This document shows positions 20,992 to 30,522 of a stretch of DNA of 64,000 bases, piece after piece. Numbering within the stretch: position 1 is the first letter of the stretch; each line of letters opens with the position of its first letter. The notes under the pieces were generated by a model, which worked only from the letters and a program-made list of their open reading frames with translations, ran no database searches and had not been told where the DNA came from. Both the position numbers and the translations under genes were made by a program. The stretch is from NCBI RefSeq assembly GCF_009017495.1, contig NZ_CP044990.1:2375001-2439000 (forward strand), written 5' to 3'. This DNA is from Deinococcus sp. AJ005. Lineage in GTDB: Bacteria; Deinococcota; Deinococci; Deinococcales; Deinococcaceae.

Positions 20992-21948
20992 TCAGATTAT
21001 CCCATCCCGCAACAGCCCACCCTCGTAAATGCGGCGAATGGTGGCTTCAATGTCCGGCTCCCTGACCGTGATGTCGCGCACCGGGGCATGGGCGGTGACG
21101 CGGGCAATCGGGGCGGCGGCGGCCCCAATAAAGCCGTAGCGGACGCGGGGGCCTTCCGCACCCAACAGCTCCAGCCCTGGCACCTGCGGGTCAATCGGAG
21201 TAGCCTCAAAATCCACCACCAGTTCGCGGGCGCTGCCGTAGCGGGCCTGCAAACTCGCCAGCGCGCCATCGTACAGCAGGGAGCCGTGGTCAATAATCAT
21301 CACGCGGCGGGCCAGCCGTTCCACATCGCCCAGATCGTGGGTAGTCAGCAACACCGTGACCTCGCGGGTGGCGTTGATATGGCGGATAAATTCGCGGATA
21401 CGCTCCTTGGCCACCACGTCCAGCCCCACCGTCGGCTCGTCCAGAAATAGCAGTTCGGGGTCGTGCAGCAGGGCGGCGGCGAGGTCCGCCCGCATCCGCT
21501 GGCCCAGGCTGAGGGCGCGGGCCGGGGTGTTCAGGAACGGCCCCAGTTCCAGCAACTCGGTGAAGTCGCGCAGGTTCTGGCGGAAACGGGCTTCGGGCAC
21601 GCGGTAGATGTGGCGCAGCAGTTCCAGCGATTCGTGGACGGGCAGATCCCACCATAGCGTCGTGCGCTGGCCGAACACCGCGCCCAGGCGGGCCACATGC
21701 GCCCGGCGGTCCTTCCACGGCACCAGACCGCCCACCTCCACCCGCCCAGTGTCAGGGACCAGCAGCCCGGTCAGCACCTTGATGGTGGTGCTCTTGCCCG
21801 CGCCGTTCGGCCCCAGATAGCCCACGATCTCGCCGCGTTCAACACTAAAGCTCACGTCTTTCACGGCTTCCATAACGATGCTGGAACCGCGCAATAGGCC
21901 GCCCTGACGCACGCGGAAGGTTTTGCGGAGGTTGTGGACGGTGATCAT
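20992..21948 (-). CDS. ABC-2 exporter ATP-binding protein (COG4586 type)
   Basis: The 318-residue ATPase drives the two permeases encoded just upstream. It has Walker A GPNGAGKST, a Q-loop in GAVFGQRTTLWWDLPV, a signature-like ALSLGQRMRADLAAAL, Walker B ELLFLDEPTVGLD, and the switch histidine in LLTTHDLGD. The QRTTLWWDLP segment is typical of the COG4586 subgroup. I chose ATG 21948 because AAGGAG lies five bases upstream; an alternative ATG at 21972 overlaps the permease stop (ATGA) and cannot be excluded. The C-terminal 90 residues form the accessory domain seen in such proteins. Substrate unknown. Confidence 0.9.
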   Translation of the reverse strand: MITVHNLRKTFRVRQGGLLRGSSIVMEAVKDVSFSVERGEIVGYLGPNGAGKSTTIKVLTGLLVPDTGRVEVGGLVPWKDRRAHVARLGAVFGQRTTLWWDLPVHESLELLRHIYRVPEARFRQNLRDFTELLELGPFLNTPARALSLGQRMRADLAAALLHDPELLFLDEPTVGLDVVAKERIREFIRHINATREVTVLLTTHDLGDVERLARRVMIIDHGSLLYDGALASLQARYGSARELVVDFEATPIDPQVPGLELLGAEGPRVRYGFIGAAAAPIARVTAHAPVRDITVREPDIEATIRRIYEGGLLRDGII

Positions 21949-21968
21949 GGCTGCTCCTTGTGTTTCAC

Positions 21969-22787
21969 TCATGTTCCCGTTCCGCCGTAGTGCCGCACGC
22001 CCACGCGCCAGAAGGCGAAAGCCGCCGCCAGCATCAGCGGACCGACGAGGGGCGACAGGTAAGCGGCCAGGGGGGGCAGACCATCCGGCAGCGGACGGCC
22101 CAGGACGTGCAAAACGGGGAAATACGACAGGAAGGCAGCAGGAATCAGGTACGTGAAGGTCTTGCGGAGGAACTGGCCGTAGATGTCCATCGGGTAGGAA
22201 ATCAGGGTGCGTCCGCCATAGGTCAGGACGTTCATGGCCTCCACGCTCTCCACCGTCCAGAAGGTCAGCGTGCCGCCGATGACGAAGAGGCCGCCGAAAA
22301 AGGCGATCATACCCAGCACACTTCCTGCCAGCAGCAACGCGGCTTCGGGGGTGAGGATGGCCCCGGACGCCATGACGCCATACGCCAGAATCCCCATCGC
22401 CAGAAAGACCCGCGTGATCCGCCGCAGCGCAAAGTCCGAGCCGAAGATTTGCAGACGCAGGGGCGCAGGCCGCAGCAGGAAAGTGTTGAAGCTGCCACTG
22501 CGCACATGCTGACTGAGGTTGGGGGCGTCAAAACCGCCGAACAGCAGGTCCATCAGCACGAAGGAGATTTCTGCGAGGCCGTAGAGCAGGCTGACCTCGC
22601 CCAGCGTCCAGCCGCTCAGCGAACCGAAACGCGGCAGCACCAGCGCAAAGGCGGCAAATTCTGCCAGTGTGATCAAGGCCGATCCCAGCGCGTCCAGAGC
22701 GAACGACACCCGGTAAACGGCCTGCGAACGGGCCTGGGCGCGCAACAACAGGAAGTAGAGACGCAGATGGTAGATAACCGACGCCAA
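21969..22787 (-). CDS. ABC-2 exporter permease (COG3694 type)
   Basis: This polytopic membrane protein has about six helices and pairs with the other permease and the ATPase. LRLYFLLLRAQARSQAVYRVSFALDALG near the start, FVLMDLLFGGF, LSQHVRSGSFNTFLLRPAPLRLQ and FFGGLFVIGGTLTFWTVESVEAMNVLTYGG are typical of COG3694. The start is uncertain. The frame is open to 22913, but the upstream part reads through a G/C-rich repeat (22809-22847). I placed the start at TTG 22787, just before the conserved sequence, without a clear ribosome site; about 272 residues result. Confidence 0.85.
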   Translation of the reverse strand: MASVIYHLRLYFLLLRAQARSQAVYRVSFALDALGSALITLAEFAAFALVLPRFGSLSGWTLGEVSLLYGLAEISFVLMDLLFGGFDAPNLSQHVRSGSFNTFLLRPAPLRLQIFGSDFALRRITRVFLAMGILAYGVMASGAILTPEAALLLAGSVLGMIAFFGGLFVIGGTLTFWTVESVEAMNVLTYGGRTLISYPMDIYGQFLRKTFTYLIPAAFLSYFPVLHVLGRPLPDGLPPLAAYLSPLVGPLMLAAAFAFWRVGVRHYGGTGT

Positions 22788-22808
22788 AAGACTTTCTTTG
22801 TCTTTTTG

Positions 22809-22847
22809 CTCCCTCCCTCCTCGTGGGGGAGGGCTGGGGAGGGGGGG
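22809..22847. repeat. G/C-rich short interspersed repeat, copy 1
   Basis: A run of C-rich then G-rich sequence centred on CTCCTCGTGGGGGAGGG lies between the two permease genes. Its reverse complement aligns over about 40 bases with 37955-37990, including the trailing GGAGC(T)AAAAG. It forms a strong hairpin. Confidence 0.65.
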
Positions 22848-22866
22848 CGACGGCGAAAGCTCCGGC

Positions 22867-23694
22867 CTAGCCACCCGCCACCTCCAACCGCCGCAAGCCG
22901 CGCGATAACACAAACGCCGCCACCCCGAATAGAAGCAGCGCCCAGCCGAGTTGCACCGCCAGCGCTGTCCACGCCTCCGCTCCAGTTTTTACACCCAGCC
23001 AGATTTCCACCGTCGTATTCATCATGCTGGGAAAGGGGGTGAAGGCCAGCACATTCTGAAACCACAGCGGGAAGAAGGCCAGGGGCATCAGAAAGCCGCT
23101 GCCCAGGCCCAGCACCGCCCAGGCAAAGCGCCCGAAGCCCACGGCGTCCGGGGACCAGAAGGCCGCGCAGTTGACCAGAAAACGGAAGGCAAAACCGCAG
23201 GCCCAGGCCAGCAGCAGGCTCAGGGTAGTCAGGGTCCAGCCTCCCAAGCCTGCCGGAAATGTCGCCCCCCAGATCAGCGCAAACAGCGCCAGCATCGGCA
23301 ACCCGCGCAGCACGAACTGGCCTGCCGCCCGGCCCGCGTCCTGCGCCGCCCAGAACGCCAGCAGGTCATGGGGGCGCAGCAAGTCAGAGGCCACCTCGCC
23401 CCGGTGAACCGTCCGCATAAAATCGGTCCAGCCGAACAGGGACAGCGCCATGATGAATGCCTGCGTGAGTCCGGTGTAGGTAATGGCGTCCTGTACGGTG
23501 TATCCAGCCACCTGCGGCGTGTTACCGAACAATGCCACCAGCACGGCGATTCGCAGCACGCCAAAAAACAGGTTGGTGATCAGCCCCCACAGCGCCGCCT
23601 GCGGATACGCGAACTGCCGCCGGAAGCCCAGCCGCGCCACCGAGGCGTAGAGCGGCACGTTGAGGCATGGCGTGGGTTTCAGGGCCGCTTGCAT
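22867..23694 (-). CDS. ABC-2 exporter permease (COG4587 type)
   Basis: The 275-residue protein has six predicted membrane helices and the family segments GFRRQFAYPQAALWGLITNLFFGVLR, TGLTQAFIMALSLFGWTDFMRTVHRGEVASDLLRPHDLLAFW, and the end PFPSMMNTTVEIWLGV. It is the first gene of the exporter set (permease, permease, ATPase) on this strand. The start ATG 23694 opens the conserved sequence; the frame extends to 23775 but that part is unconserved. No strong ribosome site precedes it. COG4586/4587/3694 transporters are known in many Gram-positives and Deinococci without a firm substrate. Confidence 0.85.
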   Translation of the reverse strand: MQAALKPTPCLNVPLYASVARLGFRRQFAYPQAALWGLITNLFFGVLRIAVLVALFGNTPQVAGYTVQDAITYTGLTQAFIMALSLFGWTDFMRTVHRGEVASDLLRPHDLLAFWAAQDAGRAAGQFVLRGLPMLALFALIWGATFPAGLGGWTLTTLSLLLAWACGFAFRFLVNCAAFWSPDAVGFGRFAWAVLGLGSGFLMPLAFFPLWFQNVLAFTPFPSMMNTTVEIWLGVKTGAEAWTALAVQLGWALLLFGVAAFVLSRGLRRLEVAGG

Positions 23695-23878
23695 ACAGGC
23701 CAGAGAGCTTAGCGGCTGCCGATGCCGGGGCGCATGGGCCAGATGGCGGAGTTCTGTAGGGCACACCCCTCCCAACCTCTGCCTTTTCTGAAGCCCCTCC
23801 AGAGGATTGGCCTCAGCCGCAGGGGGTAGGCTGGCCTCTCTTCAATAGTTCACAGTCACCCACAGGAGGTCAACAATT

Positions 23879-24598
23879 ATGATGGACATCTTCAACATGC
23901 TCGGCGGGATGGGCAACGCGCAGCAGCAGGTCAGCCAGCAGACCGGGGCCACCCCACAACAATCCGCGTCCGCGATGGAGGCGGCCATTCCGCTGCTGCT
24001 GGGGGCCATGACCCGCAATGCGGGCAGCCCGCAGGGCGCGGCTTCTCTGGCCGGGGCTTTGGGCCAGCACGACGGCAGCGCGCTGGACCTGTTCAGCCAG
24101 GGCGGCGCACCCAACATGCAGGAAGGCCAGAAAATTCTGGGCCATGTCTTCGGCAACCAGCAGCAGTCTGCCGCCAACGCGGTGGGCAAACGCGCGGGCA
24201 TTGATCCCCAGCTCGCCATGCAGATTCTGAGCATGGCCGCGCCGCTGGTGCTGGCCTACCTGGGCCGTCAGCGTCAGCAGGGCGGTCAGGGCGGTGGGCC
24301 AGACCTCGGTGGTTTGCTGGGCGGACTCCTCGGCGGCGGTTCCGCTGGAGGTCTAGGCGGCATGCTCGGCGGCCTTCTGGGCGGTGGACAGCAGGCCCCG
24401 CAACCCCAGAGCGGTGGTGGCGTATTTGGAGGCGGCCCGGTCATTTCCGGCCTGCCCCCGCAGAACAATCAGGTGCAGCAAGACACCCAGCAGGGCGGTG
24501 CGGGCGGCATTGTCGGCACCCTCAACAATGTGCTGGACCGCGACGGCGACGGCAACGCCCTCAACGATCTGATTGGCATGTTCAGCGGACGGCGCTGA
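23879..24598 (+). CDS. DUF937 domain protein
   Basis: The 239-residue protein starts with a DUF937 domain (MMDIFNMLGGMGNAQQQVSQQTGATPQQSASAMEAA in segments, with IPLLLGAMTRNA and AANAVGKRAGIDPQLAMQILSMAAPLVLAYLG). The middle is a glycine/leucine repeat region (GGLLGGLLGGG-type, residues about 140-170), and the end has an EF-hand-like DRDGDGNALNDLIGMF that is part of the family's usual C-terminus. AGGAGG (23864-23869) precedes two adjacent ATGs; I used the first. No signal peptide or membrane segment is visible. The function of the family is unknown. Confidence 0.85.
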   Translation: MMDIFNMLGGMGNAQQQVSQQTGATPQQSASAMEAAIPLLLGAMTRNAGSPQGAASLAGALGQHDGSALDLFSQGGAPNMQEGQKILGHVFGNQQQSAANAVGKRAGIDPQLAMQILSMAAPLVLAYLGRQRQQGGQGGGPDLGGLLGGLLGGGSAGGLGGMLGGLLGGGQQAPQPQSGGGVFGGGPVISGLPPQNNQVQQDTQQGGAGGIVGTLNNVLDRDGDGNALNDLIGMFSGRR

Positions 24599-24604
24599 GA
24601 AAGG

Positions 24605-24634
24605 CTGTTCTGATCCCTGAATAGAACAGGTTTT
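24605..24634 (+). terminator. Terminator after the DUF937 gene
   Basis: CTGTTCT (24605-24611) pairs with AGAACAG (24623-24629), followed by GTTTT. Confidence 0.65.
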
Positions 24635-24652
24635 AAATCCGAGATTTGAGGA

Positions 24653-24694
24653 GGTGGCGCGAGTAGAGCATTCTATTCACGCCACCTGCTTTTT
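24653..24694. terminator. Long terminator hairpin between convergent genes
   Basis: GGTGGCG (24653-24659) pairs with CGCCACC (24680-24686), with an inner GAGTAGA/TCTATTC pairing, followed by TGCTTTTTG. It may serve both strands. Confidence 0.7.
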
Positions 24695-24737
24695 GCTGTT
24701 CCAGACACGATTGCCATACCGGCCAACCAGTATCAAT

Positions 24738-25769
24738 TCACCAGCGGACTGGTAGCCCCGTCCGCGCACTCTCATAGCCGCCCAGCACCAGCCGCACGCT
24801 CTCGCGCCCGTCCTCGCCCGTGCAGACGACGGGCGCACCGCCCTGGATGCTCTGGACAAAGCGCACGACGCTGCGGACGTGGGCATTGTCGGACGCGGCG
24901 AAGTCGTACCACGTTTCATCGGTCTGGCCCCACTGCCCGTAACCCGATTCGCGGTTCACGAAACGCAGGCGCGGTTTGCCCAGGCGGTTGCTGCATTCCA
25001 GCGCGCCCTCTGTGCCGTAGACGGCGAAACTCTCCTCCCAGCCGGTGGCCGTCCAGGCGTTTTCCACGCTGGCAAAGCCGCCATTCTTGAATTCCAGGGT
25101 GGCGATGCTGGTGTCCTCTACCTCAATCTCAAATTTCAGCGTGGCCATGCGGGCGTAGATGCTGTCCACGTCGCCGCCGAAGTGCCGGGCGAGGTCCATC
25201 ATGTGACAGCCGTTGTCCAGCAGGGTGCCGCCCCCACTGGCCGCGAGGTTGCCGAACGCCCCGCGCACTTCCGGCGCACCGCCCCAGTCGTGCGCCTGCC
25301 GCAGGCGCATGAAGGTCATGCGCCCGATGCGGCCCTCATTGATCAGGCGTTTGGCGGTCTGCACCAGTGGGCTGGAGCGCAGGTGATGCCCGGTTTGCAG
25401 AATGGCCCCGCCCTCCCGCGCCGCCGCGATCATCTCGTCGCAGGCGGCCAGATCGAGGGACAGCGGTTTCTCGCACAGCACATGAATGCCGCGCCGCAGG
25501 GCAGCCAGGGCGGCGGGCGCGTGGAAGGCATTGGGCGTGCAGATGCTGACCGCCTGCACCCCGCCGCTTTCCAGCAGTTCCACGAAATCTGCGTAGCCCC
25601 GCGCGTTCCAGTCGGTCTCGCGCCGCTGCCGGGCGGCGACGTTCGTTTCGGCAAAGGCCACCACATTGGCCCCGGCATGGCTGTACCCCTCATAGTGCCG
25701 CTGCGAGATGGCCCCCGCGCCGATAATGCCGACATTCAGCGGGGCAGACTGAGGCAGCAGAGTGGTCAT
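24738..25769 (-). CDS. Gfo/Idh/MocA family NAD(P)-dependent oxidoreductase
   Basis: The 343-residue protein has an N-terminal Rossmann fold ([17 protein letters not shown]) and the family motif [14 protein letters not shown], whose EKP lysine is catalytic. The C-terminal domain shows [21 protein letters not shown], with the aspartate and histidine that complete the active site. It probably oxidises a sugar or cyclitol. ATG 25769 overlaps the ThuA stop by four bases, so the two genes form an operon with ThuA first. ThuA-like proteins are known beside such dehydrogenases in trehalose or 3-ketosugar metabolism. The exact substrate is not determinable. Confidence 0.88.
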   Translation of the reverse strand: MTTLLPQSAPLNVGIIGAGAISQRHYEGYSHAGANVVAFAETNVAARQRRETDWNARGYADFVELLESGGVQAVSICTPNAFHAPAALAALRRGIHVLCEKPLSLDLAACDEMIAAAREGGAILQTGHHLRSSPLVQTAKRLINEGRIGRMTFMRLRQAHDWGGAPEVRGAFGNLAASGGGTLLDNGCHMMDLARHFGGDVDSIYARMATLKFEIEVEDTSIATLEFKNGGFASVENAWTATGWEESFAVYGTEGALECSNRLGKPRLRFVNRESGYGQWGQTDETWYDFAASDNAHVRSVVRFVQSIQGGAPVVCTGEDGRESVRLVLGGYESARTGLPVRW

Positions 25770-26515
25770 AGCTTTTCCAGCGGCAGTGTTTCCAGTGGCT
25801 GGGGACGGTGTCCGAACGAGCGCGGCGCACTGGCAGTGGGCATAGCCCAGCGTGCGGCGTTGGCAATCACCTGTTGAATCTGCGGGTTGTGGTACGTGGG
25901 GAATGTCTCGTGGCCAGGACGAAAGTAAAAGATCTTGCCGCTCCCGCGCGTGAAGGTGCAGCCGCTGCGGAAGACTTCGCCGCCCGCGAACCAACTCACG
26001 AAGACCAGTTCGTCGGGGGCCGGGATGTCGAAGTGTTCGCCGTACATTTCCTCATGCTCCAGCTCGATGAATTCGCCCACGCCCTGCGCGACGGGGTGCG
26101 CCGGGTTGACCACCCACAGCCGCTCCTTCTCGCCCACCTCACGCCATTTCAGGTCACAGCCGGTGCCCATCAGGGCCTTGAACGGCTTGCTGAAGTGCCC
26201 GGAGTGCAGCACGATCAGGCCCATGCCGTCCAGCACGCGGGCCACCACTTTCGCCGCCACGGCATCCGACACGTCGCCGTGTGCCTTGTGGCCCCACCAC
26301 AGCAGCACGTCGGTCTTGCCCAACACCTCGTCGGTCAGGCCATGTTCCGGCTGATCGAGGGTGGCGGTCTGGACACTTTCAAAGCCGTGCGTCCGCAACC
26401 CGTCGGCGATCACGGTATGGATGCCGTCCGGGTAGTGGACGCTGACTTTGGGGTTTTCCAGTTCGTGACGGTACTCGTTCCAAACGGTCAGGCGGGGCGG
26501 TGTGGATGAGGTCAT
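25766..26515 (-). CDS. ThuA-like protein (trehalose utilisation family)
   Basis: The 249-residue protein has the ThuA fold, related to class I glutamine amidotransferases: [80 protein letters not shown], and [32 protein letters not shown]. These match ThuA proteins linked to trehalose use through 3-keto intermediates. The linked Gfo/Idh gene fits such a role. Trehalose synthesis genes lie 12 kb away, but a regulatory link is not shown. TACATT lies ten bases before ATG 26515. Confidence 0.87.
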   Translation of the reverse strand: MTSSTPPRLTVWNEYRHELENPKVSVHYPDGIHTVIADGLRTHGFESVQTATLDQPEHGLTDEVLGKTDVLLWWGHKAHGDVSDAVAAKVVARVLDGMGLIVLHSGHFSKPFKALMGTGCDLKWREVGEKERLWVVNPAHPVAQGVGEFIELEHEEMYGEHFDIPAPDELVFVSWFAGGEVFRSGCTFTRGSGKIFYFRPGHETFPTYHNPQIQQVIANAARWAMPTASAPRSFGHRPQPLETLPLEKL

Positions 26516-26637
26516 GACGGGAATGAATGTAGCGCGGCAGCGGGTGGCGAGAGAAAGGAGATGAAGGGGTGGCTGTACAACTCACCCCTCAGCTCTGCCA
26601 GTCCGGTGCCCCGTGCTACATCCTCTCAACTCAGCCC

Positions 26638-28932
26638 CTATAACAGCTTGTCCAGCGTGATCGGCGTTTCCCGCACCCGCTTGCCCGTCGCGTGATAGAT
26701 GGCGTTGGCGACGGCGGCGGCGGTCCCAACAATGCCGATTTCGCCCGCGCCGCGTGCGCCCAGGGCGCTGACATGAAAGTCGGGATGGTCCAGCGCGATG
26801 GCCTGCACGCTGCCGATGTCGGCGTTGACGGGAATGTGGTACTCGGCCAGATTGCTGTTCAGGATCAGGCCCGTGCGCGCGTCGGTGTGGGTTTCCTCGT
26901 GCAGGGCCATGCCCACGCCCCAGACCATGCCCCCGGTCAGTTGCGATTCGGCGGTCTTGGCATTGATCACCTGCCCGATGTCGAAGGCTCCCACCACCCG
27001 GCTGACACGCGGGGTCATGAAATCGGGATCGACGCGAACCTCCACGAACACTGCGCCCCAGGAATGGCGGGCAAAGCGCTCGGCCACCGCTGCCACGCTG
27101 CCGTCCTTGCCCGCCTTGAGCTGATCCAGGTGTTTCTGGCTGCCCTCATGTGGAATAGTTTCGCGGTAGACCTCGTGCTGGTCCTTGCCCAGGCGTCCAA
27201 GGATGGCGGTGTAGTCCTCGCCCTGAGCAGTGTCGCCCAGATACAGGCCGCCGTCGCGTGGGTGGATGTCCCGCCCAGCCACGCCAAACAGCGGGGAGGC
27301 GGAATCGTGCGTGGCGGCTTCCATCAATTCTTCGCGCAGGCCCATCGCGGCGGCCAGTACAGCGCTGCCCACGCTGCTGGCGGTGCGACTACCGCCGGAA
27401 TAGCCGTTCTTGGGCAGGCGTGAGTCGCCCAGCTTGACCTTGATCCGTTCGATATCCAGCCCCAGCGAATCGGCGGCGATTCCGGCCAGGATGGAATACG
27501 TCCCCGTGCCGATGTCGTGGCTGCCCGCCTCGATTTCCACATGGCCGTCGGCGCACAGCCGGGCGCGGGCGGTGGCGGCGCTGGCGTAGACCGGATAGGT
27601 GGCGGTGGCCATACCCCAGCCGATCATCGTGTTCCCGTCGCGCATGGAGCCGATTTCGGGATTACGCCCCTCCCAGCCAAAGGCTTCCGCCGCACGGTCA
27701 TAGCATTCCAGCAGGTGCTTGCTGCTGTAGGGCTTGCCGCTCTCCGGGTCACTGTTTTCCGGGGCGTGGTTGCGGCGGCGGAATTCTAGGGGGTCCAGGC
27801 CCGCCTTCTCGGCCAGCTCGTCCATCAGCACTTCCAGGCCAAAGCTGCCGCTGGCCTCGCCAGGGGCGCGCATCATGATGTTTGGCCCGGCGTGGGTGCG
27901 GATCAGCGTGTACTTCAGGTCCATGTTCGGGTTGGCGTAAAGCATCTTGGGCACATTGCCCACCTGTTCGGGGAAGAGGTCAGACACCCCAGTCTGCGTC
28001 TGCGCGTCCAACTTCATGGCCGTGAATTGCGCGTTGTCGTCCAGCCCCACCGAGTACGCCGAAGTCGTCGCGGCGCGGTAGCCCACGGCGGCGAACATCT
28101 GCGCGCGGTTTAGCACCAGCTTGACCGGGCGGCCCAGTTTGCGTGCGGCCAGCACGACAGTCGGCAGGTGCGGCCAGGTGGTGGCCTTGCTGCCAAACCC
28201 TCCGCCCACGAAGGGGCTGATCACATGCACATTGTCCGGCTCCAGCCCCAGCATGGCGGCCAGGGTGTGCTGCGCAGACTGCATCCACTGCGTCGGCTCG
28301 TAGATGGTCACGCGCTCGTGACCGTCCCAGGCGGCAATGACGGCGTGCATTTCCAGCGGGTTGTGGTGGTGGACTGGTGTGTCGTAGGTGGCCTCGAAGG
28401 TGCTGGCCGCGTCCTTCAGACCTTTCTTGACGTTCCCGCGCGAGTGGCCCAGCGGCGGCAGTGGCAGTTTGTCCAGCAGCGGCATCCCATGTAAACCCTG
28501 CTCCAGCGTGGCGCGGAAGTCGGAGGCGTCGTACTCGATTTCCAGCAGTTGCGCGGCATGTTGTGCGGCCTCCAGCGATTCGGCCACCACCAGGGCGACG
28601 GGCTGCCCCCGGAATTCAATTTTGGCCGACTGCAACGGCAGAACGGAAGTTCCGGCGGGGCCGCGCGGATACGCCTTGACGGGCTTCAGCTTTATGCCCT
28701 GAGACTCGTGGGTCAGGATGTCCAGCACCCCCGGCACGGCGCGGGCGGCCTTTTCATCAATGCTTTTAATGCTGCCGTGGGGAATCGTGGCACTGACCAG
28801 AACAGCGTGCGCCAGTTCCGGCAGGTCAAACTCGGCGGTATATGTGGCCGCGCCGCGCACCTTGTCGGGGCCGTCCACACGGCTGACCCGCTGGCCCACA
28901 TAATTCTGAGGCTGGCCTTTCTGAACGGTCAT
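26638..28932 (-). CDS. paoC: Aldehyde oxidoreductase, molybdenum-binding subunit (PaoC/YagR-like)
   Basis: The 764-residue large subunit of a xanthine dehydrogenase-family enzyme binds the molybdenum cofactor and oxidises aldehydes. N-terminal VGQRVSRVDGPDKVRGAATYTAEF, the central VISPFVGGGFGSKATTWPH, the RAPGEASGSFGLEVLMDELA segment, and the catalytic glutamate in GARGAGEIGIVGTAAAVANAIYHATGKRVRETPI are all present. Length matches E. coli PaoC. ATG 28932 overlaps the paoB stop by four bases. No dedicated XdhC/PaoD-type cofactor chaperone is seen next to it. A terminator for the operon is not obvious. Confidence 0.9.
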   Translation of the reverse strand: MTVQKGQPQNYVGQRVSRVDGPDKVRGAATYTAEFDLPELAHAVLVSATIPHGSIKSIDEKAARAVPGVLDILTHESQGIKLKPVKAYPRGPAGTSVLPLQSAKIEFRGQPVALVVAESLEAAQHAAQLLEIEYDASDFRATLEQGLHGMPLLDKLPLPPLGHSRGNVKKGLKDAASTFEATYDTPVHHHNPLEMHAVIAAWDGHERVTIYEPTQWMQSAQHTLAAMLGLEPDNVHVISPFVGGGFGSKATTWPHLPTVVLAARKLGRPVKLVLNRAQMFAAVGYRAATTSAYSVGLDDNAQFTAMKLDAQTQTGVSDLFPEQVGNVPKMLYANPNMDLKYTLIRTHAGPNIMMRAPGEASGSFGLEVLMDELAEKAGLDPLEFRRRNHAPENSDPESGKPYSSKHLLECYDRAAEAFGWEGRNPEIGSMRDGNTMIGWGMATATYPVYASAATARARLCADGHVEIEAGSHDIGTGTYSILAGIAADSLGLDIERIKVKLGDSRLPKNGYSGGSRTASSVGSAVLAAAMGLREELMEAATHDSASPLFGVAGRDIHPRDGGLYLGDTAQGEDYTAILGRLGKDQHEVYRETIPHEGSQKHLDQLKAGKDGSVAAVAERFARHSWGAVFVEVRVDPDFMTPRVSRVVGAFDIGQVINAKTAESQLTGGMVWGVGMALHEETHTDARTGLILNSNLAEYHIPVNADIGSVQAIALDHPDFHVSALGARGAGEIGIVGTAAAVANAIYHATGKRVRETPITLDKLL

Positions 28933-29945
28933 GCGCCTGCTCCTTCGATTGAATTTCCAGCCTCATCCACAAGACCTGCCGCCTGCATCAGCGCCCGAAC
29001 GATCACGCGGGCGGTCAGCGGCACCTTGAAGGCGTTCTGAGAGAGGGGATGGGCATGCTGAAGCGCGGCGCGGGCGGCGGCTTCAAAGGTTTCACGGGTG
29101 GCGGGCTGGCCGACTAGTGCGGCTTCGGCTTCCGGCGAACGCCAGGGCTTCGTACCCACGCCACCCAGCGCGACGCGGGCCGCATTCACTTTCCCATCCT
29201 GCACGTCCAGCAGGGCGGCGCAACTACTCAGCGCGAACTCGTAGCTCTCGCGGTCCCGCACCTTGAGATACACGCCACGCTGGGCAATCGGTACGGGCAG
29301 CGTCAGCGCGACGATCAATTCACCTTCCTTCAAGTCGTGTTCGATGTGAGGCGTTTCGCCGGGAAGCAGGTTGAAATCTTCCAGCTTAACAGTGCGTTCT
29401 CCATCTGGGCCGCGCAGAACCACGTTTGCCCCATACGCCACCAGCGCCACCGAAGCGTCGGAGGCGTGCGTGGCAATACAACTTTCCGAGCCGCCCAGAA
29501 TCGCCATCTTGCGATGATGGCCTTCTATCGCGCCGCAGCCGCTGCCCGGATCGCGCTTGTTGCATTCCTTGAAGGCCAGATCGCGGAAGTACGGGCAACG
29601 CGTGCGCTGCATGATGTTGCCGCCCATGCTCGCCATGTTGCGAATCTGCTGGGACGCACCCACGAGAAGGGCTTCACGGAGCGCCGGATACCGTTCAGCA
29701 ATCAAGGCATGTTCGGCAGTCTGCGACATGGAGGCGAGTGCGCCGATTCTGACGCCCTCACCGTCCTCCACGATCTGCGACAGCTCCCCATTCTCGCGCA
29801 GCGGCGTGATGTCGGTCAGGTGGCTGGGACGTTCCACGTCCAACTTCATCAGGTCAACCAGGGTGGTGCCGCCTGCCAGAAATTTGCCCGGCTGACCCAC
29901 GGCGTCGGCCACGCTCTGCGCCCGTGCGTATTGAAATGGTCTCAT
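28929..29945 (-). CDS. paoB: Aldehyde oxidoreductase, FAD-binding subunit (PaoB/YagS-like)
   Basis: The 338-residue subunit binds FAD: MRPFQYARAQSVADAV, KFLAGGTTLVDLMKLDVERP, RIGALASMSQTAEH, and NMASMGGNIMQRTRCPYFRDL. Four cysteines in CPYF, CNKRDPGSGCGA and SCIATH form the insert that carries a [4Fe-4S] cluster in PaoB, unlike ordinary xanthine dehydrogenases. It overlaps both neighbours by four bases (ATGA), so the three subunits are translationally coupled in the order paoA-paoB-paoC. Confidence 0.9.
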   Translation of the reverse strand: MRPFQYARAQSVADAVGQPGKFLAGGTTLVDLMKLDVERPSHLTDITPLRENGELSQIVEDGEGVRIGALASMSQTAEHALIAERYPALREALLVGASQQIRNMASMGGNIMQRTRCPYFRDLAFKECNKRDPGSGCGAIEGHHRKMAILGGSESCIATHASDASVALVAYGANVVLRGPDGERTVKLEDFNLLPGETPHIEHDLKEGELIVALTLPVPIAQRGVYLKVRDRESYEFALSSCAALLDVQDGKVNAARVALGGVGTKPWRSPEAEAALVGQPATRETFEAAARAALQHAHPLSQNAFKVPLTARVIVRALMQAAGLVDEAGNSIEGAGA

Positions 29946-30421
29946 CGCTGCTGCCCGGCCACGCTCTTGACCGCTTTAAAAATCTGCGGATAGGCGGCGC
30001 AGCGGCACAGATTCCCACTCATGAAATCGCGCAGCTCGGCGTCGTTTTCTGCGTGTCCGCCCTCCACACAGGCCACCGCGCTGAGAATCTGGCCCGGCGT
30101 GCAGTAGCCGCACTGAAAGGCGTCGTGTTCGATAAAGGCCGCCTGCATCGGGTGCAACTCACCGTCGGGATTGCTTAAGCCCTCAATGGTACGAATCTCG
30201 TGGCCCTGGGCGCTGAGGGCCAGGGTCAGGCAGCTCAGGTGGGGTTCGCCGATCAGCACGGTGCAGGCCCCGCACTGGCCGTGATCGCAGCCCTTCTTGG
30301 TGCCGGTCAGGTGCAGCCGCTCACGGAGCACGTCCAGCAGGGTGGCCTGCACGGGAATATCCAGCGCGTGCGCCTGCCCATTGACCGTGAGGGTCAGGGG
30401 AACGCTATTGAGTGAGGTCAT
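29942..30421 (-). CDS. paoA: Aldehyde oxidoreductase, 2Fe-2S subunit (PaoA/YagT-like)
   Basis: The 159-residue iron-sulfur subunit has the plant-ferredoxin cluster GCDHGQCGACTVLIGEPHLSC and the second cluster CGYCTPGQI...CRCAAYPQIF. It passes electrons from the molybdenum centre to FAD. E. coli PaoA has a Tat signal and is periplasmic; here the protein begins MTSLNSVPLTLTVNGQ without twin arginines, so this complex is probably cytoplasmic. A TAGCCT box ends five bases before ATG 30421, and no ribosome site is seen. Confidence 0.9.
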   Translation of the reverse strand: MTSLNSVPLTLTVNGQAHALDIPVQATLLDVLRERLHLTGTKKGCDHGQCGACTVLIGEPHLSCLTLALSAQGHEIRTIEGLSNPDGELHPMQAAFIEHDAFQCGYCTPGQILSAVACVEGGHAENDAELRDFMSGNLCRCAAYPQIFKAVKSVAGQQR

Positions 30422-30426
30422 GCCCC

Positions 30427-30432
30427 AGGCTA
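30427..30432 (-). promoter_or_regulatory. Possible -10 box for leaderless paoABC
   Basis: On the minus strand TAGCCT ends five bases before ATG 30421, slightly closer than the other boxes in this window. Confidence 0.45.
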
Positions 30433-30522
30433 GAGCGGCGCGGCGTGGGGCTGTGCAAGGCGGGGTTCACGGGGCCTTGAGCTGAGCGTTGTTACTTGCA
30501 GACCAACCCTCCACCACACTCC

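Noticed and set aside
22788..22913. Permease N-terminus read through the G/C repeat
   Set aside because: The sequence is a proline/serine-rich translation of the repeat and would overlap the upstream permease gene.
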